From positions 4,092,001 through 4,156,000 of the forward strand of contig NZ_CP051685.1 in assembly GCF_012849555.1 (NCBI RefSeq): a DNA stretch of 64,000 nucleotides, read 5' to 3'. The stretch's first letter is position 1. Each line of letters starts with the position of its first letter. The stretch is from Massilia forsythiae (GTDB lineage Bacteria > Pseudomonadota > Gammaproteobacteria > Burkholderiales > Burkholderiaceae_D). Below the pieces are notes generated by a model, which saw only the letters and a list, made by a program, of their open reading frames with translations, was not told the origin of the DNA and made no database searches. The translations under genes were made by a program, and so were the position numbers. Shown here piece by piece: positions 56,799 to 64,000 of the stretch.

Positions 56799-58181
56799 AT
56801 GCCCATCTCGAATCTGCGTGTCCTGAGTGCCATTCTGGCATCTTCCTTCGCCTTGCCATCCTTTGCGAGCACCCTGTCTGTCGGACCCGGCAAGACCTAT
56901 GCCGCACCATGCGCCGCCATTGCCCGCGCCGCGGCGGGCGATACCATCGAAATCGCCGGCGGCATGACGTATTCCGGCGATGTCTGCGCCATCGGCAAGA
57001 ACAACCTGACGATTCGCGGCGTCAACGGCCGCGCACGCATCGACGCCGCGGGTGCCAACGCCCAGGGCAAGGGCACCTGGGTCGTCATCGGAAACAATGT
57101 GGTTATCGAAAACGTCGAGATGTTCGGCGCCAAGGTGCCGGACCAGAATGGCGCCGCGCTGCGCCTGGAAGGCACCAATTTCACCCTGCGCGGCAGCTTC
57201 ATTCACGATAATGAAAACGGCATCCTGGCCGGTGCGAATACCGCCAGCAATATTCTCATCGAGACCACGGACTTCGGCCATAACGGTAATGGCACCGGTT
57301 ATACGCATAATGTCTATATCGGCAATGTGGCAAGCCTGACATTCCGCGCCAATTATTCGCACGATGCGAATGGCGGCCATGACCTGAAATCGCGCGCGAT
57401 CCTGAATACCATCGTCTACAACCGCTTTTCCAGTACGCCCGACGGTCAGACCGGCACCACGGCCAGCGGCAAGCCATCCTATGAAATCGACTTGCCGAAT
57501 GCGGGCACGTCGTACGTCATCGGCAACGTGATCGAGCAACCGGCCGGCAGCGCCAATCAAACCATGCTCGCCTACGGCGAGGAGGGCGTCACGAATCCGG
57601 GCCAGGACCTGTATGTGGTCAACAACACCTTCCTGAACGACGACACGTCCGGCGGTACCTTCGTCATGCCCGGTTCCGGCGTGACCAAGCCGGTGCTGCT
57701 GCAAAACAACATCTTTGCAGGCATCGGCACGATGAGCAGCCAATCCGGTTCGCTGGACCGGACCAACTACCGCTCCATCGCCCCCGGGTTCGTCAACCGC
57801 ATCGCCTACGACCTGCACCCGATCGCCAGCGCGCTGATCGTCGACGCCGGCTCCGCCCCCGGCTTGTCGGCCAGCGGCTTCGCCCTGGCGCCGACGGCGC
57901 AGTACGTGCACGCCGCTTCCAGCGAAACGCGCACGGTGTCGGGCAGCATCGATATCGGCGCCTATGAAGCGGTCGCGGCCGTGACCACCACGCCGACTGT
58001 GACCTGGACCACCTGCGCCAGCGAAAACGGCGTCTGCCGCTTCTCCGGCACGACGCAGGTGCGCTACGGCGCCAACAACGCGTACGTCACGAAGACCGCG
58101 ACCGGTTCCATCGCCTGCAACAATGCGACCTTCGGCGATCCGGCGCCGAACGTGGTGAAGTCGTGCCAGTACGCGCGCTAG
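56799..58181 (+). CDS. Secreted right-handed beta-helix protein with C-terminal Cys-rich module
   Basis: The 460-residue protein has a signal peptide (VLSAILASSFALPSFAS) and a parallel beta-helix domain: NNLTIRGVNGRARIDAAG, then NNVVIENVEMFG, NFTLRGSFIHDNENGI and NTFLND. The C-terminal 60 residues form a small cysteine-containing domain (TWTTCASENGVCRFSG, then ATGSIACNNATFGDP and KSCQYA) seen at the ends of secreted carbohydrate-active proteins. The fold suits a polysaccharide lyase-like or surface protein; no catalytic residues are recognised. ATG 56799 is preferred; a GTG upstream (56754) would add a hydrophobic extension. The upstream region is unusually AT-rich. Confidence 0.8.
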   Translation: MPISNLRVLSAILASSFALPSFASTLSVGPGKTYAAPCAAIARAAAGDTIEIAGGMTYSGDVCAIGKNNLTIRGVNGRARIDAAGANAQGKGTWVVIGNNVVIENVEMFGAKVPDQNGAALRLEGTNFTLRGSFIHDNENGILAGANTASNILIETTDFGHNGNGTGYTHNVYIGNVASLTFRANYSHDANGGHDLKSRAILNTIVYNRFSSTPDGQTGTTASGKPSYEIDLPNAGTSYVIGNVIEQPAGSANQTMLAYGEEGVTNPGQDLYVVNNTFLNDDTSGGTFVMPGSGVTKPVLLQNNIFAGIGTMSSQSGSLDRTNYRSIAPGFVNRIAYDLHPIASALIVDAGSAPGLSASGFALAPTAQYVHAASSETRTVSGSIDIGAYEAVAAVTTTPTVTWTTCASENGVCRFSGTTQVRYGANNAYVTKTATGSIACNNATFGDPAPNVVKSCQYAR

Positions 58182-58191
58182 GCCCTAAACC

Positions 58192-58977
58192 CTAGGCCAT
58201 CGGACTGCATTGCTCGGTGCCGGCCGCCATCGCCTTCAGGCGCGCCGGTTCCAGCAAGGTGACTTCGCGCTTGTCCACCTGTAGCAGTCCCATCTTCCTG
58301 AAGCGCGACAGCAGCCGGCTGATGCTCTCGATGGTCAGCCCGAGGTAATTGCCGATGTCCTCGCGCGACATCCGCAATTGAAAGCGGGTCGCCGAATAGC
58401 CGCGCGTGGCGTAGCGCGCCCCCAGGTTCACCAGGAACACGGCGAAGCGCTGCTCGGCGCGCATGTTCCCGAGCAAGAGCATCACGTTCTGCTCGCGCGT
58501 GATTTCCTGGCTCATCATGCGGTGGAAGTGGCGCAGCAGGGCCGGCACCTGGCCGAACATCTCTTCCAGGTTGGCGAACGGGATCTCGCAGACTTCGCTG
58601 TCTTCCAGCGCCACCGCGTCGCAATGGTGGCGGTCGCCGCTGATGGCGTCCATGCCCAGCAGCTCGCCGGCCATCTGGAAGCCGGTGATCTGCGCCTCGC
58701 CGGCGGCGTTGATCTGGTAGGTCTTGAAGTGGCCGAAACGCACCGCGTACAGGCTGCGGAACGGGTCGCCTGCCTTGTACAGATGTTCGTCGCGCGCCAG
58801 CCGGCGACGGCGGCCGATGATCTTGTCGAGGCGGTCGATGTCGGCGTCTTCCAGGCCCATGGGCAGGCACAGCTGGTGCATGCTGCAGTTGGCGCAACTG
58901 ACCTTCAGCGCACCGACATTCAACGGCGTGTCCGTCTGGACGGGCGAGCGTTCGGCAGGGGAGGCGGCGTGGGTCAT
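58192..58977 (-). CDS. fnr: FNR/ANR oxygen-responsive transcription regulator
   Basis: The 261-residue protein has the [4Fe-4S] cysteines of true FNR: C28, C31 and C37 in CANCSMHQLC plus C119 in HHCDAV. A cyclic-nucleotide-like beta-roll and a dimer helix follow. The recognition helix in EDIGNYLGLTIESISRLLSRF carries the E-SR residues that read TTGAT. In E. coli FNR the cluster is lost on exposure to oxygen. It should act on the boxes before the chemoreceptor and hemN. ATG 58977 is chosen as the first in-frame ATG before the cysteine motif. Confidence 0.93.
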   Translation of the reverse strand: MTHAASPAERSPVQTDTPLNVGALKVSCANCSMHQLCLPMGLEDADIDRLDKIIGRRRRLARDEHLYKAGDPFRSLYAVRFGHFKTYQINAAGEAQITGFQMAGELLGMDAISGDRHHCDAVALEDSEVCEIPFANLEEMFGQVPALLRHFHRMMSQEITREQNVMLLLGNMRAEQRFAVFLVNLGARYATRGYSATRFQLRMSREDIGNYLGLTIESISRLLSRFRKMGLLQVDKREVTLLEPARLKAMAAGTEQCSPMA

Positions 58978-59178
58978 GGCGGGCGCTCGGTGGACGTTGG
59001 GGGAGCTCGAGGAGCGTAAACACCGGGAATTATAGCTTTCCAGAACCGGTGATGAGCGAACAGCCATGTACAGCCTGGTGGATGCTTGCCACAAATACCA
59101 GCTGCTGTGGTATTTCTCCCGCTTTTTGCCACGTCATCGAGTTGCATTCGATAGAACGCGCTTGACGAATTTTTCTTG

Positions 59179-59206
59179 TTGCTCAGATGGTAACAGTTTT
59201 TATACT
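59179..59206 (+). promoter_or_regulatory. Promoter of the low-GC small gene pair
   Basis: TTGCTC and TATACT are spaced by 16 bases in AT-rich DNA, and the -10 lies 13 bases before the ATG of the 37-codon gene. It is a plausible sigma-70 promoter. Confidence 0.55.
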
Positions 59207-59218
59207 GAATTTATTTCG

Positions 59219-59332
59219 ATGTCTGCTATGACCCTAAACAGACCTTCACCAATTGGAGCGGAAACGCCCCTGCGGCAATTATTGCAAGAGCATGGAGATA
59301 AGCTAGATGCACGTTACAAGCAACGTAAGTGA
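59219..59332 (+). CDS. Very small hypothetical protein (37 residues)
   Basis: The short frame MSAMTLNRPSPIGAETPLRQ ends in a basic helix (LDARYKQRK). It overlaps the following gene by 26 bases and sits under a recognisable promoter. No family is known to me. The composition differs from the flanking genes. It might be an upstream leader or the small partner of a two-gene unit. Confidence 0.45.
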   Translation: MSAMTLNRPSPIGAETPLRQLLQEHGDKLDARYKQRK

Positions 59333-59642
59333 ATCAGTTGCGAAAACCGCACTTGCTACGGTAGACCATCCCTTGCATGCTGAAGTAATCGGCTGGGCAA
59401 ACTGCGCGAGTGACGTTTTCACACAACCGAAGAGCTTCGTTGATCGCGCGCGCTTTTCCGATCAAGACAGAAGTTTCCTGCACCAGGCTCTGGATGGAGT
59501 GCCAACGGTTCTAGTAGTGGCCTATTGGACGTCACCGGACAAGTCCGAGCCGATGTCAGGTTGCGGGAAACTATATTCCTTCCTTCTTCATCCTGAGACC
59601 TTCGCAGTTATTCAAACTGACATCAGCAAATGGCGCTCATGA
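59307..59642 (+). CDS. Hypothetical protein, low-GC context
   Basis: The 111-residue protein starts MHVTSNVSESVAKTALATVD and contains WANCASDVF, FLHQALDGVPTVLVVAYWTS and SGCGKLYSFLLHPETF. It looks globular and cytoplasmic, with no signal peptide or membrane helix. I do not recognise a family. It overlaps the preceding 37-codon gene, and its GC content is lower than surrounding genes, which fits an acquired pair. Confidence 0.6.
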   Translation: MHVTSNVSESVAKTALATVDHPLHAEVIGWANCASDVFTQPKSFVDRARFSDQDRSFLHQALDGVPTVLVVAYWTSPDKSEPMSGCGKLYSFLLHPETFAVIQTDISKWRS

Positions 59643-59757
59643 TTTATCGGGTAAGTATCGCCAAGATTGAAATGGCCACGGTCTGCTTCGGGGCAACTCC
59701 AGCCGTCCTGACGCACATTTCTGTAATCCTCCCGATCATGCTGCCTGACGCAGTCAT

Positions 59758-60888
59758 CTAACCCTTTCGTTCGACAACCCGCGTCTCAGCCGGCATCGCG
59801 TGCTGCTCCCCGACGTCCACCGATGTGCTTCCCGGTCCAAGCCCCCTGGCCGACGCGCGGTGCGCCGCCCACGCATGTCCGACGATGATCTTGACCGCCG
59901 CCATCAAGGGCACCGACAGGAAAATCCCGGCGACGCCGCCGATCTCATCCCCGACCAGCAAACCGACGATGACCAGCAGCGGCGAGACCTCGACGCCCTC
60001 GCTCATCAGGTAGGGATTCAGCACGTAATCCTGGAACACGCGGTAGCCGACGATGAAGCCGGACAGCAACAGCAGACTGTCGAAGCCGGTCACCGCCGCG
60101 ATGGCGACGCTGCCGACCAGCGCGACGAGCGGTCCCACGAAGGGGATGAATTCCAGCACCGCCGCCACGGCGGCGAGCACCAGTGCATACGACACGCCCA
60201 TCAGGGAAAAGGCAGTGCCGTAGGCCACCAGGGTCGACAGCGACAGCAGCAGCAGCGCGCGCACGTATTTCGACAGCGTGAAGCTGAGGTCGTTGGTGAT
60301 CTTGCCCCACAGCGCCGCATACCGCGGCGTCATCCAGCCCAGGACCGTCGTGCGCATGCCCGGTCCTTCCTTGATCAGCAGGAAGCTCAGGATCGGCACC
60401 AGCACCAGATAGATCAGGTTGCTGGCCGCGTACAGCACGGTGGTGCCGACGCGCTTGGCGATCGGCACCACCGTGCCCGAGCCTTCCTGGAACTGTTCCT
60501 GCAAAAAGCCGATGATCCGGGGGCGAAACGATTCCAGGAAGCGCGGCAACGGGACCTTGTTGAGTGCATTCGGGTCTTTCACCAGTTCGGGAATCTTCTG
60601 GCCGAGGTGGGTGGCTTGGTCGACGATGCGCGGACCGAGCAGGGCGCTGGCGATGGCGATCACGCTGATGACGATGGCGAACCCCAGGGCGATCGACACG
60701 GTCTGCGGCACTTTTTTCGGCAGCGTGCGTTCCAGCAGGCCGATCAGCGGATACATCAGGTAGCTGAAAAAGACCGCGAACACGACCACCAGCAGGGTAC
60801 CGCGCGCGACGTACGCGGCATACATCAGCAACAACATGAACGACGCGGTCCACACCACACGGGCGGTGCGCAAGTCGAGACCAAGCAT
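59758..60888 (-). CDS. AI-2E family transporter (PerM/TqsA type)
   Basis: The 376-residue membrane protein has about eight helices and the AI-2E pattern: FFSYLMYPLIGLLERTLPKKV, the large extracytoplasmic part with PRIVDQATHLGQKIPELV, EFIPFVGPLVALVGS, and the C-terminal region FQDYVLNPYLMSEGVEVSPLLV, then EIGGVAGIFLSVPLMAAVK. Some members export autoinducer-2 and others are Na+/H+ antiporters or lipid-linked PerM proteins, so the substrate stays open. ATG 60888 has GGAG upstream. Confidence 0.88.
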   Translation of the reverse strand: MLGLDLRTARVVWTASFMLLLMYAAYVARGTLLVVVFAVFFSYLMYPLIGLLERTLPKKVPQTVSIALGFAIVISVIAIASALLGPRIVDQATHLGQKIPELVKDPNALNKVPLPRFLESFRPRIIGFLQEQFQEGSGTVVPIAKRVGTTVLYAASNLIYLVLVPILSFLLIKEGPGMRTTVLGWMTPRYAALWGKITNDLSFTLSKYVRALLLLSLSTLVAYGTAFSLMGVSYALVLAAVAAVLEFIPFVGPLVALVGSVAIAAVTGFDSLLLLSGFIVGYRVFQDYVLNPYLMSEGVEVSPLLVIVGLLVGDEIGGVAGIFLSVPLMAAVKIIVGHAWAAHRASARGLGPGSTSVDVGEQHAMPAETRVVERKG

Positions 60889-61070
60889 GACGACTCCAGG
60901 AAATAGATGGGCAAAGGCCGTGCGGCCTTTTGTCAGGTTTGCAAGCTTACCCGGAATCGGGATGGGCCGGGTGTCGGGGAGAGTGCCGGCATGCCGGCCA
61001 TGCAAGCGTGCGTGGCTCGTCCGCCGCGCGATCCATGCTAGATTCCGCACTCCACCACCACGGAGAGAGC

Positions 61071-62546
61071 ATGTTCGGCTTGGAAGCTTTGGACCTGGCG
61101 CGCATCCAGTTCGCATTCACGATGTCGTTCCACATCCTGTTCCCGGCCATCACCATCGGCCTGGCCAGCTACCTGGCCGTGCTCGAACTGTGCTGGCTCA
61201 AGACCAGGCGCCAGGTGTTCGTCGACCTGTACCACTTCTGGCTGCGCATCTTCGCGGTCAACTTCGGCATGGGCGTGGTGTCGGGCATCGTCATGGCCTA
61301 CCAGTTCGGCACCAACTGGAGTTTTTTTTCCGAATACGCCGGCAGCATCACCGGGCCGCTGCTGGCCTACGAGGTATTGACCGCGTTCTTCCTGGAAGCC
61401 GGTTTCCTCGGCGTGATGCTGTTCGGCTGGACCAAGGTCGGCCCCGGCCTGCACTTCCTGGCCACCTGCATGGTGGCGCTCGGCACGCTGATCTCGACCA
61501 CCTGGATCCTCGGCGCCAACAGCTGGATGCAGACGCCGCAGGGCTACGCCATCGAGGCCGGGCGCATGGTGCCGGTGGACTGGCTGGCCATCGTCTTCAA
61601 CCCGTCGTTCCCGTACCGCCTGGCGCACATGGCGATCGCCGCCTTTCTTTCCACCGCGCTGTTCGTCGGCGCCTCCGCGGCATGGCACCTGCTGCGCGGG
61701 CGCGACGCGCCGGCGGTGCGCACCATGTTTTCGATGGCGATGTGGATGGTGCTGGCGGTGGCGCCGGTCCAGGCGCTGGTGGGCGACATGCACGGCCTGA
61801 ACACGTTGCAGCACCAGCCGGCCAAGATCGCCGCCATGGAAGGGCACTGGCAGAACGAGGGCGATGCGCCGCTGCCGCTGCTGCTGTTCGGCATCCCGTC
61901 GATGCGGGACGAGGAAACGAAGTATGCGGTCGGCATCCCGCGCGTGGGCAGCTGGATCCTCACGCACACCTGGGGCGGGCAGATCAAGGGGCTCAAGGCG
62001 TTTCCGAGACAGGACCGGCCGAATTCGCTGATCGTGTTCTGGAGCTTCCGCGCCATGGTCGGCCTCGGGCTGCTGATGATCGCGCTCGGGCTGTGGGGCG
62101 CCTGGTCGCGCTGGAAGGGGAGGCTGTATTCGTCGCGTCCGTTCCTGCGCATGGCCATGTGGATGGGGCCGGCGGGCTTGCTGGCGGTGCTGGCCGGCTG
62201 GATCACCACCGAGGTCGGGCGCCAGCCGTGGGTGGTGTACGGCGTGCTGCGCACGGCGGACGCGGTGTCGAAACACGGCGCGGCGCCGCTGGCGCTGACG
62301 CTCGGCCTGTTCGTCGTCGCCTACGTGTTCGTGTTCGGGGTCGGCATCGCCTACGTGCTGCGGCTGGTGCGCAAGGGCCCGCAGGCGTTCGACCTGAAGC
62401 GCGCCGCCCAGGGCGGACCGGGTCGCAAGAAGACGCCGGCCCGGCCGTTGTCGGTGGCCGAGCGCGGCGCGGCCGGCAAGGGCGGCGCCGACGACGACGT
62501 CGGCGATGACAGCGGCGATGGCAGCGGCAAGGGCGGCAAGGAGTGA
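61071..62546 (+). CDS. cydA: Cytochrome bd-type quinol oxidase subunit I (CioA-like)
   Basis: This subunit oxidises ubiquinol and reduces oxygen to water with high affinity. The 491-residue protein has the heme ligands H in SFHILFPA, H in LAHMAIAA and M in MAMWMGPAG, and the quinol/heme motif GWITTEVGRQPWVVYG. The Q-loop is short, typical of cyanide-insensitive CioA-type enzymes. A low-complexity Asp/Gly/Lys tail replaces the usual end. GGAGAGAG precedes ATG 61071. A run of eight T at 61322-61329 encodes two phenylalanines. Confidence 0.95.
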   Translation: MFGLEALDLARIQFAFTMSFHILFPAITIGLASYLAVLELCWLKTRRQVFVDLYHFWLRIFAVNFGMGVVSGIVMAYQFGTNWSFFSEYAGSITGPLLAYEVLTAFFLEAGFLGVMLFGWTKVGPGLHFLATCMVALGTLISTTWILGANSWMQTPQGYAIEAGRMVPVDWLAIVFNPSFPYRLAHMAIAAFLSTALFVGASAAWHLLRGRDAPAVRTMFSMAMWMVLAVAPVQALVGDMHGLNTLQHQPAKIAAMEGHWQNEGDAPLPLLLFGIPSMRDEETKYAVGIPRVGSWILTHTWGGQIKGLKAFPRQDRPNSLIVFWSFRAMVGLGLLMIALGLWGAWSRWKGRLYSSRPFLRMAMWMGPAGLLAVLAGWITTEVGRQPWVVYGVLRTADAVSKHGAAPLALTLGLFVVAYVFVFGVGIAYVLRLVRKGPQAFDLKRAAQGGPGRKKTPARPLSVAERGAAGKGGADDDVGDDSGDGSGKGGKE

Positions 62547-62548
62547 GC

Positions 62549-63556
62549 ATGGACATCGACATCACCACCGTCTGGGCCGCCATCATCTTCTTCGCCGTGT
62601 TCATGTACGTGGTGCTGGACGGCTTCGACCTCGGCATCGGCATGCTGTACCCGTTCGTCAAGGGCCGGCGCGAGCGCGACATCATGATGAACACCGTGGC
62701 CCCGATCTGGGATGGCAACGAGACCTGGCTGGTGCTGGGCGGGGAAGGGTTGCTGGCCGCGTTTCCGGTGGCGTACTCGGTGATCCTGTCGGGGCTGTAC
62801 CTGCCGCTGATCTTCATGCTCATCGGCCTGATCTTCCGCGGCGTGGCCTTCGAATTCCGCTTCAAGGCCGACGACCGCGAGCGGCCGGTGTGGGACATCG
62901 CCTTCACCGCCGGCTCGACCGTGGCGGCGTTCTTCCAGGGCGTGTCGCTCGGGACCTTCCTGTCCGGGATACCGGTGCACGGGCAGGCCTACGCCGGTGG
63001 CCCGCTCGACTGGCTGGCGCCGTTTCCGCTGGCAGCCGGCGCCGGCGTGGTGATCGCCTACACGCTGCTGGGCGCCACCTGGTTGGTGATGAAGACCGAG
63101 GGCGACCTGCAGGCGCGCATGGTCAAGCTGGCGCGCCCGTTTGCCCTGCTGCTGCTGGCGGCGATCGCGGCGGTCAGCGTGTGGACGCCGCTGGCCCAGT
63201 CGCAGGTGGCCGCGCGCTGGTTCGGCTGGCCGAACATCCTGTTCCTGGCGCCGGTGCCGCTGCTGGTGGGCGGCGCCTTTGTCTGGCTGCTGTGGTCGCT
63301 CAAGCGCGATCCGCACCGCAAGCCCTTCGTCGCCGCGCTGGCGCTGGTGCTGCTGGGCTACACCGGCATGGCGATCAGCATCTGGCCCTACATCGTGCCG
63401 CAGGCAATCACGATCTGGGACGCCGCCGCGCCGCCGGCCACCCAGCGTTTCGCGCTGGTCGGCACGTTGATCGTGCTGCCGCTGATCCTGGCGTACACCA
63501 TGTGGAGCTACTACGTCTTCCGCGGCAAGGTGGCCGACAGCGAGGGTTATCACTGA
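62549..63556 (+). CDS. cydB: Cytochrome bd-type quinol oxidase subunit II (CioB-like)
   Basis: The 335-residue membrane subunit, with about eight to nine helices, pairs with CydA. Family landmarks are FMYVVLDGFDLGIGMLYPF, the WDGNETWLVLGGEGLLAAFP motif, GVAFEFRFK and, at the C-terminus, IVPQAITIWDAAAPPATQ. ATG 62549 lies 2 bases after the cydA stop; a GTG at 62543 is an alternative. The genes are one operon with the DUF2474 gene. Confidence 0.95.
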   Translation: MDIDITTVWAAIIFFAVFMYVVLDGFDLGIGMLYPFVKGRRERDIMMNTVAPIWDGNETWLVLGGEGLLAAFPVAYSVILSGLYLPLIFMLIGLIFRGVAFEFRFKADDRERPVWDIAFTAGSTVAAFFQGVSLGTFLSGIPVHGQAYAGGPLDWLAPFPLAAGAGVVIAYTLLGATWLVMKTEGDLQARMVKLARPFALLLLAAIAAVSVWTPLAQSQVAARWFGWPNILFLAPVPLLVGGAFVWLLWSLKRDPHRKPFVAALALVLLGYTGMAISIWPYIVPQAITIWDAAAPPATQRFALVGTLIVLPLILAYTMWSYYVFRGKVADSEGYH

Positions 63557-63693
63557 TGGATGACGTTCCCGTTTCCCCATCCTGGCCGCGGCGCATCGCC
63601 TGGCTGGTGGCGCTGTGGCTGGGCGGCGTGCTGGCGCTGGGCGCGGTGGCGCTGCTGCTGCGCGTGGCCATGCACGCGGCCGGCATGCGCTAG
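63556..63693 (+). CDS. Small membrane protein DUF2474 associated with cytochrome bd oxidase
   Basis: The 45-residue protein has one helix (RIAWLVALWLGGVLALGAVALLLRVAM) after a short polar start. DUF2474 proteins are single-helix accessory subunits often encoded directly after cydAB. The ATG overlaps the cydB stop by one base (TGATG), supporting a part in the oxidase complex. Confidence 0.85.
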   Translation: MDDVPVSPSWPRRIAWLVALWLGGVLALGAVALLLRVAMHAAGMR

Positions 63694-63717
63694 GCCGGGC
63701 GCTGGAGGAAGGCGCGC

Positions 63718-64000
63718 ATGCCGCAGCGGACCAGCCAAGTCGACGCCGATGCCGACCCGCGCGCCGATTTCTACGCCTTGCTCGCGCGCCTGCTGCTGTC
63801 GGCGCCGAGCGCGGCCTTGCTGGCCGCGCTCGGTGCGGCCGGCCCGATCGTCGCCGCCGGCGAGTTCGCCCTGGAGCAGGCCTGGCTGCAGCTGACGCGG
63901 GATGCCGCCGCCGCCGACGCCGCCGCCGTCGCCGTCGAATTCGCGCTGCTGTTCGCGGATTCCGACGCCGATTCCGACGCCGATTCCGACGCCGATTCCG
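63718..64000 (+). CDS. TorD/DmsD-like chaperone, partial (runs off the window)
   Basis: The first 94 residues are seen. ADFYALLARLLLSAPSAALLAALG is the opening helix pair of TorD-family chaperones, which guard Tat-exported redox enzymes while cofactor is inserted. The position of the conserved EYxxLF segment is filled by VEFALLFADSDADSDADSD. The DSDA repeat is encoded by exact 12-bp units and continues to the window end. GGAGGAA precedes ATG 63718. A formate dehydrogenase or similar enzyme gene may lie beyond the window (inference). Confidence 0.6.
   Translation, partial: MPQRTSQVDADADPRADFYALLARLLLSAPSAALLAALGAAGPIVAAGEFALEQAWLQLTRDAAAADAAAVAVEFALLFADSDADSDADSDADS
63958..64000 (+). repeat. 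12-bp tandem repeat inside the TorD-like gene
   Basis: GATTCCGACGCC repeats 3.6 times without a mismatch up to the window end, in frame, coding Asp-Ser-Asp-Ala. Because the unit is 12 bp, changes in copy number keep the reading frame. Confidence 0.95.

Noticed and set aside
60900-61070. Search for an FNR box before cydA
   Set aside because: The spacer has no TTGAT-N4-ATCAA-like sequence with at least eight matches, so FNR control of cydAB cannot be claimed here.

Overview
The window is GC-rich chromosomal DNA from a Gram-negative bacterium. The gene content (two TonB-dependent receptors, FNR with hemN, cydAB of the cyanide-insensitive type, a DctSR-like pair, lldD, Tad-type pilin-like genes, many two-component and c-di-GMP proteins) and the codon style fit a soil or water betaproteobacterium, most likely Oxalobacteraceae (Massilia/Telluria/Pseudoduganella group). 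This placement is inference from gene content; no 16S gene is present.

Left end (1-2.9 kb). This is a degraded, lower-GC accessory patch. It holds a TonB-receptor plug fragment and a ModA-like binding-protein gene with a nonsense codon and an apparent internal deletion. Next comes an orphan DUF4157 (eCIS-core) protein with a candidate ADP-ribosyltransferase tail, then a gene-poor stretch carrying a 156-bp MITE-like element with a TTA duplication.

2.9-15.4 kb. A tightly overlapping peptide/nickel-type ABC importer operon (binding protein, two permeases, fused double ATPase) ends in a DUF429 gene. Then follow a YdcF protein, msrA with a clear terminator, a DUF2231/soluble sugar dehydrogenase pair, an aldo/keto reductase, a DUF1345 membrane protein and lldD. 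15.5-22.5 kb: tRNA-Cys, a DctS/DctR-like two-component pair divergent from a KgtP-like transporter with an operator-like palindrome between them, and an orphan TadE-TadE-TadG set. 22.6-28.9 kb: an ABC-2 exporter with two DUF3526-type permeases, a TonB receptor and a MerC-like protein, probably one metal-related unit.

29-38.6 kb. The most unusual block is five overlapping or nearly abutting genes on the minus strand: TonB receptor, CruF-like carotenoid-biosynthesis membrane protein, MpaB/Lcp-like heme oxygenase, 1202-residue hybrid histidine kinase and GGDEF response regulator. The layout suggests uptake and oxidation of a hydrophobic isoprenoid-like compound tied to c-di-GMP signalling.

38.8-47.5 kb. 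Acetyltransferase, DUF457 hydrolase, threonine dehydratase-like enzyme, a gamma carbonic anhydrase with an internal in-frame deletion, and a PPTase next to a Pls/PosA-type membrane NRPS. 47.7-64 kb: an Aer-like chemoreceptor and hemN each have an FNR-type box, and the window also encodes the matching four-cysteine FNR. Other genes are a DksA-like protein, a porin/PstS-like pair, a DUF885 peptidase, a secreted beta-helix protein, a low-GC hypothetical pair, an AI-2E family exporter, cydAB with a DUF2474 subunit, and a TorD-like chaperone that runs off the end inside a 12-bp tandem repeat.
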